From contig NZ_CP018760.1 in assembly GCF_001913155.1 (NCBI RefSeq), positions 1,240,001 to 1,304,000 of the forward strand: a DNA stretch of 64,000 bases, given 5' to 3'. How positions within the stretch are numbered: the stretch's first letter is position 1; the number at the start of each line of letters is the position of its first letter. Positions 62,671-64,000 of the stretch are shown here, in pieces. The notes beneath the pieces are model-generated. The model worked only from the letters and a program-made list of their open reading frames with translations. It was not told the origin of the DNA and ran no database searches. This stretch comes from Maribacter hydrothermalis. GTDB lineage: Bacteria > Bacteroidota > Bacteroidia > Flavobacteriales > Flavobacteriaceae. The position numbers and the translations under genes were made by a program.

Positions 62671-63486
62671 ATGAAAATACTAGTAATAGGAGCCGGCAAC
62701 ATGGGATTGACTTATGCTGAAGGCATGTCCAAATCAAAATTACTTAAGAAAAGAAACATAATGGTACTCGATACTTCAGAGGAAAAACTGGAAGAACTAC
62801 ACGAGAATCCGCAGTTTGATGCTTTTGATGATTTAAAGAAATGTGCCCCAGAGGCAGATATCATTTTTATAGCGGTAAAACCGTATCATGCAGAGAGTGT
62901 ATTTTTAAAGTTGAATCCGCTAGTAAAACCTGGACAAATTGTTATTTCGATTATGGCAGGGGTAACTATGGAAACGATTAAAAATCTTACGGGTCTTACA
63001 AAAATTGTGCGTGCCATGCCAAATCTACCGGCGCAGATCGGTAAAGGATTAACTTCTTTTGTCGCATCTAAAGACGTTACAAGAATTGAACTTTTAACCA
63101 TAGAAAGTCTTTTGGACACGACAGGAAAATCTGTGCTGGTTAGTGACGAGAATTTTATTGATGCTTCAACAGGAATTTCTGGTAGTGGCCCTGCATATGT
63201 TTTCTATTTCATGCAAAGCATGATGGAGGCAGCCTTAAAAATGGGCTTCACCCCTAAAGTTTCAAAAGTATTGGTAGCCCAGACATTTACGGGTGCAATA
63301 GAACTTTTTAACCAAAACGAACTTTCCCCAAATTCTTGGATGGATAAAGTTGCCAGTAAAGGCGGCACCACACGTGCAGCGTTAGATTCTATGGAAAACA
63401 ATAATGTAGGAGAATTAATTAAAGAAGCCGCGTTCGCAGCATTTGAACGTGCAGTTGAACTTGGAAAAGAAAAAGTACATGTATAA
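62671..63486 (+). CDS. proC: Pyrroline-5-carboxylate reductase
   Basis: A 271-aa NAD(P)H-dependent enzyme for the last step of proline synthesis. The Rossmann motif is VIGAGNMGLTYAEGMSKS, KPYHAESVFLKL follows the beta-alpha unit, and the ProC signature is DASTGISGSGPAYVFYFMQS with VASKGGTTRAALDSMEN near the C-terminus. It overlaps proB by 8 bp. Confidence 0.93.
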   Translation: MKILVIGAGNMGLTYAEGMSKSKLLKKRNIMVLDTSEEKLEELHENPQFDAFDDLKKCAPEADIIFIAVKPYHAESVFLKLNPLVKPGQIVISIMAGVTMETIKNLTGLTKIVRAMPNLPAQIGKGLTSFVASKDVTRIELLTIESLLDTTGKSVLVSDENFIDASTGISGSGPAYVFYFMQSMMEAALKMGFTPKVSKVLVAQTFTGAIELFNQNELSPNSWMDKVASKGGTTRAALDSMENNNVGELIKEAAFAAFERAVELGKEKVHV

Positions 63487-64000
63487 ACAGAAAATAGTAA
63501 TAAAGGTAGGCACCAACGTTATGACCAATAAGGACAATCGTATAGTGAGACCGGTATTACGAAATTTGGTACAACAGATTGCAGAATTATATGAACAAGA
63601 TATTTTAACCGTACTGGTTTCTTCGGGCTCTGTAATTGCAGGTCGTGAGGTGTTGGGTGCATCAAGTATTGAAAACGACACCCAGCGCAGGCAGGTTTAT
63701 TCTGCCATTGGGCAACCTCGTATGATGCGATTATACTATAATATTTTTCATGATTATGGTATGAAATGCGCACAGGTACTGCCCACAAAACGAGATTTTA
63801 CTCCCGGTGTACATAGACAGAATATGATTAATTGCGTTGAAGGGTTATTGTCCGAAGGGGTAATACCCATCGCAAATGAAGATGATGCCGTTTCGGTTAC
63901 CATGAGCATGTTTTCAGATAATGATGAGCTTGCCAGCTTAATTGCTCAGCTTATCGATGCCGACAAGCTGATTATCTTAACAGATATCGACGGACTTTAT
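63479..64000 (+). CDS. proB: Glutamate 5-kinase, N-terminal part (runs off window)
   Basis: The ATG at 63479 lies inside the last codons of proC. The frame is open to the end of the window (174 codons), so the gene is 3'-partial. It starts YKQKIVIKVGTNVMTNKDNR (the amino-acid-kinase KVGT motif), then TVLVSSGSVIAGREVLGAS (SSG substrate loop), RDFTPGVHRQNMINC, IPIANEDDAVS (NENDxVS-like) and DKLIILTDIDGLY (TDxDGLY). It phosphorylates glutamate in proline synthesis. The 8-bp overlap implies translational coupling with proC. Confidence 0.9.
   Translation, partial: MYKQKIVIKVGTNVMTNKDNRIVRPVLRNLVQQIAELYEQDILTVLVSSGSVIAGREVLGASSIENDTQRRQVYSAIGQPRMMRLYYNIFHDYGMKCAQVLPTKRDFTPGVHRQNMINCVEGLLSEGVIPIANEDDAVSVTMSMFSDNDELASLIAQLIDADKLIILTDIDGLY

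Overview
The window is AT-rich DNA from a marine member of the Flavobacteriaceae (Bacteroidota); the gene set resembles algal-polysaccharide degraders such as Zobellia, Maribacter or Cellulophaga, but I cannot name a genus. The pointers are SusC/SusD-type uptake genes, PL6/PL7/PL17 alginate lyases, Bacteroidota promoters of the form TTG-N17-21-TAnnTTTG, TAA-rich stops and a short RpoD-like sigma factor.

Layout. 1-6.8 kb: end of a di-heme cytochrome c, topB, a secreted DsrE-like protein, rimK, a thiol peroxidase, and two decayed genes (a TerB-like gene and a second RraA-like copy). 6.8-25 kb: alginate region. A divergent promoter region at 8.55-8.76 kb separates an RraA-like gene and a TIM-barrel isomerase (minus strand) from a plus-strand operon of PL6 lyase, PL7 lyase, mannonate dehydratase (ManD/RspA), Gfo/Idh oxidoreductase, Na+/solute symporter and an unrecognised lipoprotein. 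A second operon holds PL6, PL17 and kdgF, followed by a divergent Nramp-like transporter gene and a convergent manA. 25-37.6 kb: susC (interrupted by one in-frame TAA), susD, a FadR-type GntR regulator, an ExuT-like MFS transporter, a DEH reductase, a LacI regulator, and kdgK - PPi-type phosphofructokinase - eda. Together these genes cover binding and import of alginate oligomers, depolymerisation to DEH, ring opening (KdgF), reduction to KDG, phosphorylation to KDPG, cleavage to pyruvate + glyceraldehyde-3-phosphate, and probably a route back up to hexose phosphates.

37.7-46.7 kb: a TPR sensor kinase/response regulator pair, a malonate module (malonyl-CoA synthetase, madL, madM), an OsmC-like protein, a DUF4287/DUF5655-type protein and a large secreted erythromycin-esterase-like fusion. 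46.7-53.0 kb: tyrosine/homogentisate catabolism (flavin reductase, fahA, hmgA, hppD, aminotransferase) with a divergent marR. 53.1-64 kb: tRNA-Arg(TCT), a DUF885-like secreted protein, an APC permease, an aldo/keto reductase-RidA fusion, a large BNR/sortilin-like secreted protein, an RpoD-like sigma factor, and proC-proB (proB runs off the end).

Regulation can be read in the DNA. The palindrome TGGTWAACCA, repeated every 13 bp, directly abuts or overlaps the -7 box of both PL6 operons, susCD and the gntR gene, which defines a probable autoregulated GntR regulon. TTAATCGATTAA palindromes sit in both divergent lacI/kdgK promoters, and TTGTTG-type palindromes sit in the tyrosine-catabolism promoters next to marR. 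The main points for a second look are the nonsense codon in susC, the ManD/oxidoreductase/symporter module inside an alginate locus, the PPi-type phosphofructokinase inside the KDG operon, the Nramp-like protein lacking the metal-binding motifs, and the AKR-RidA fusion.
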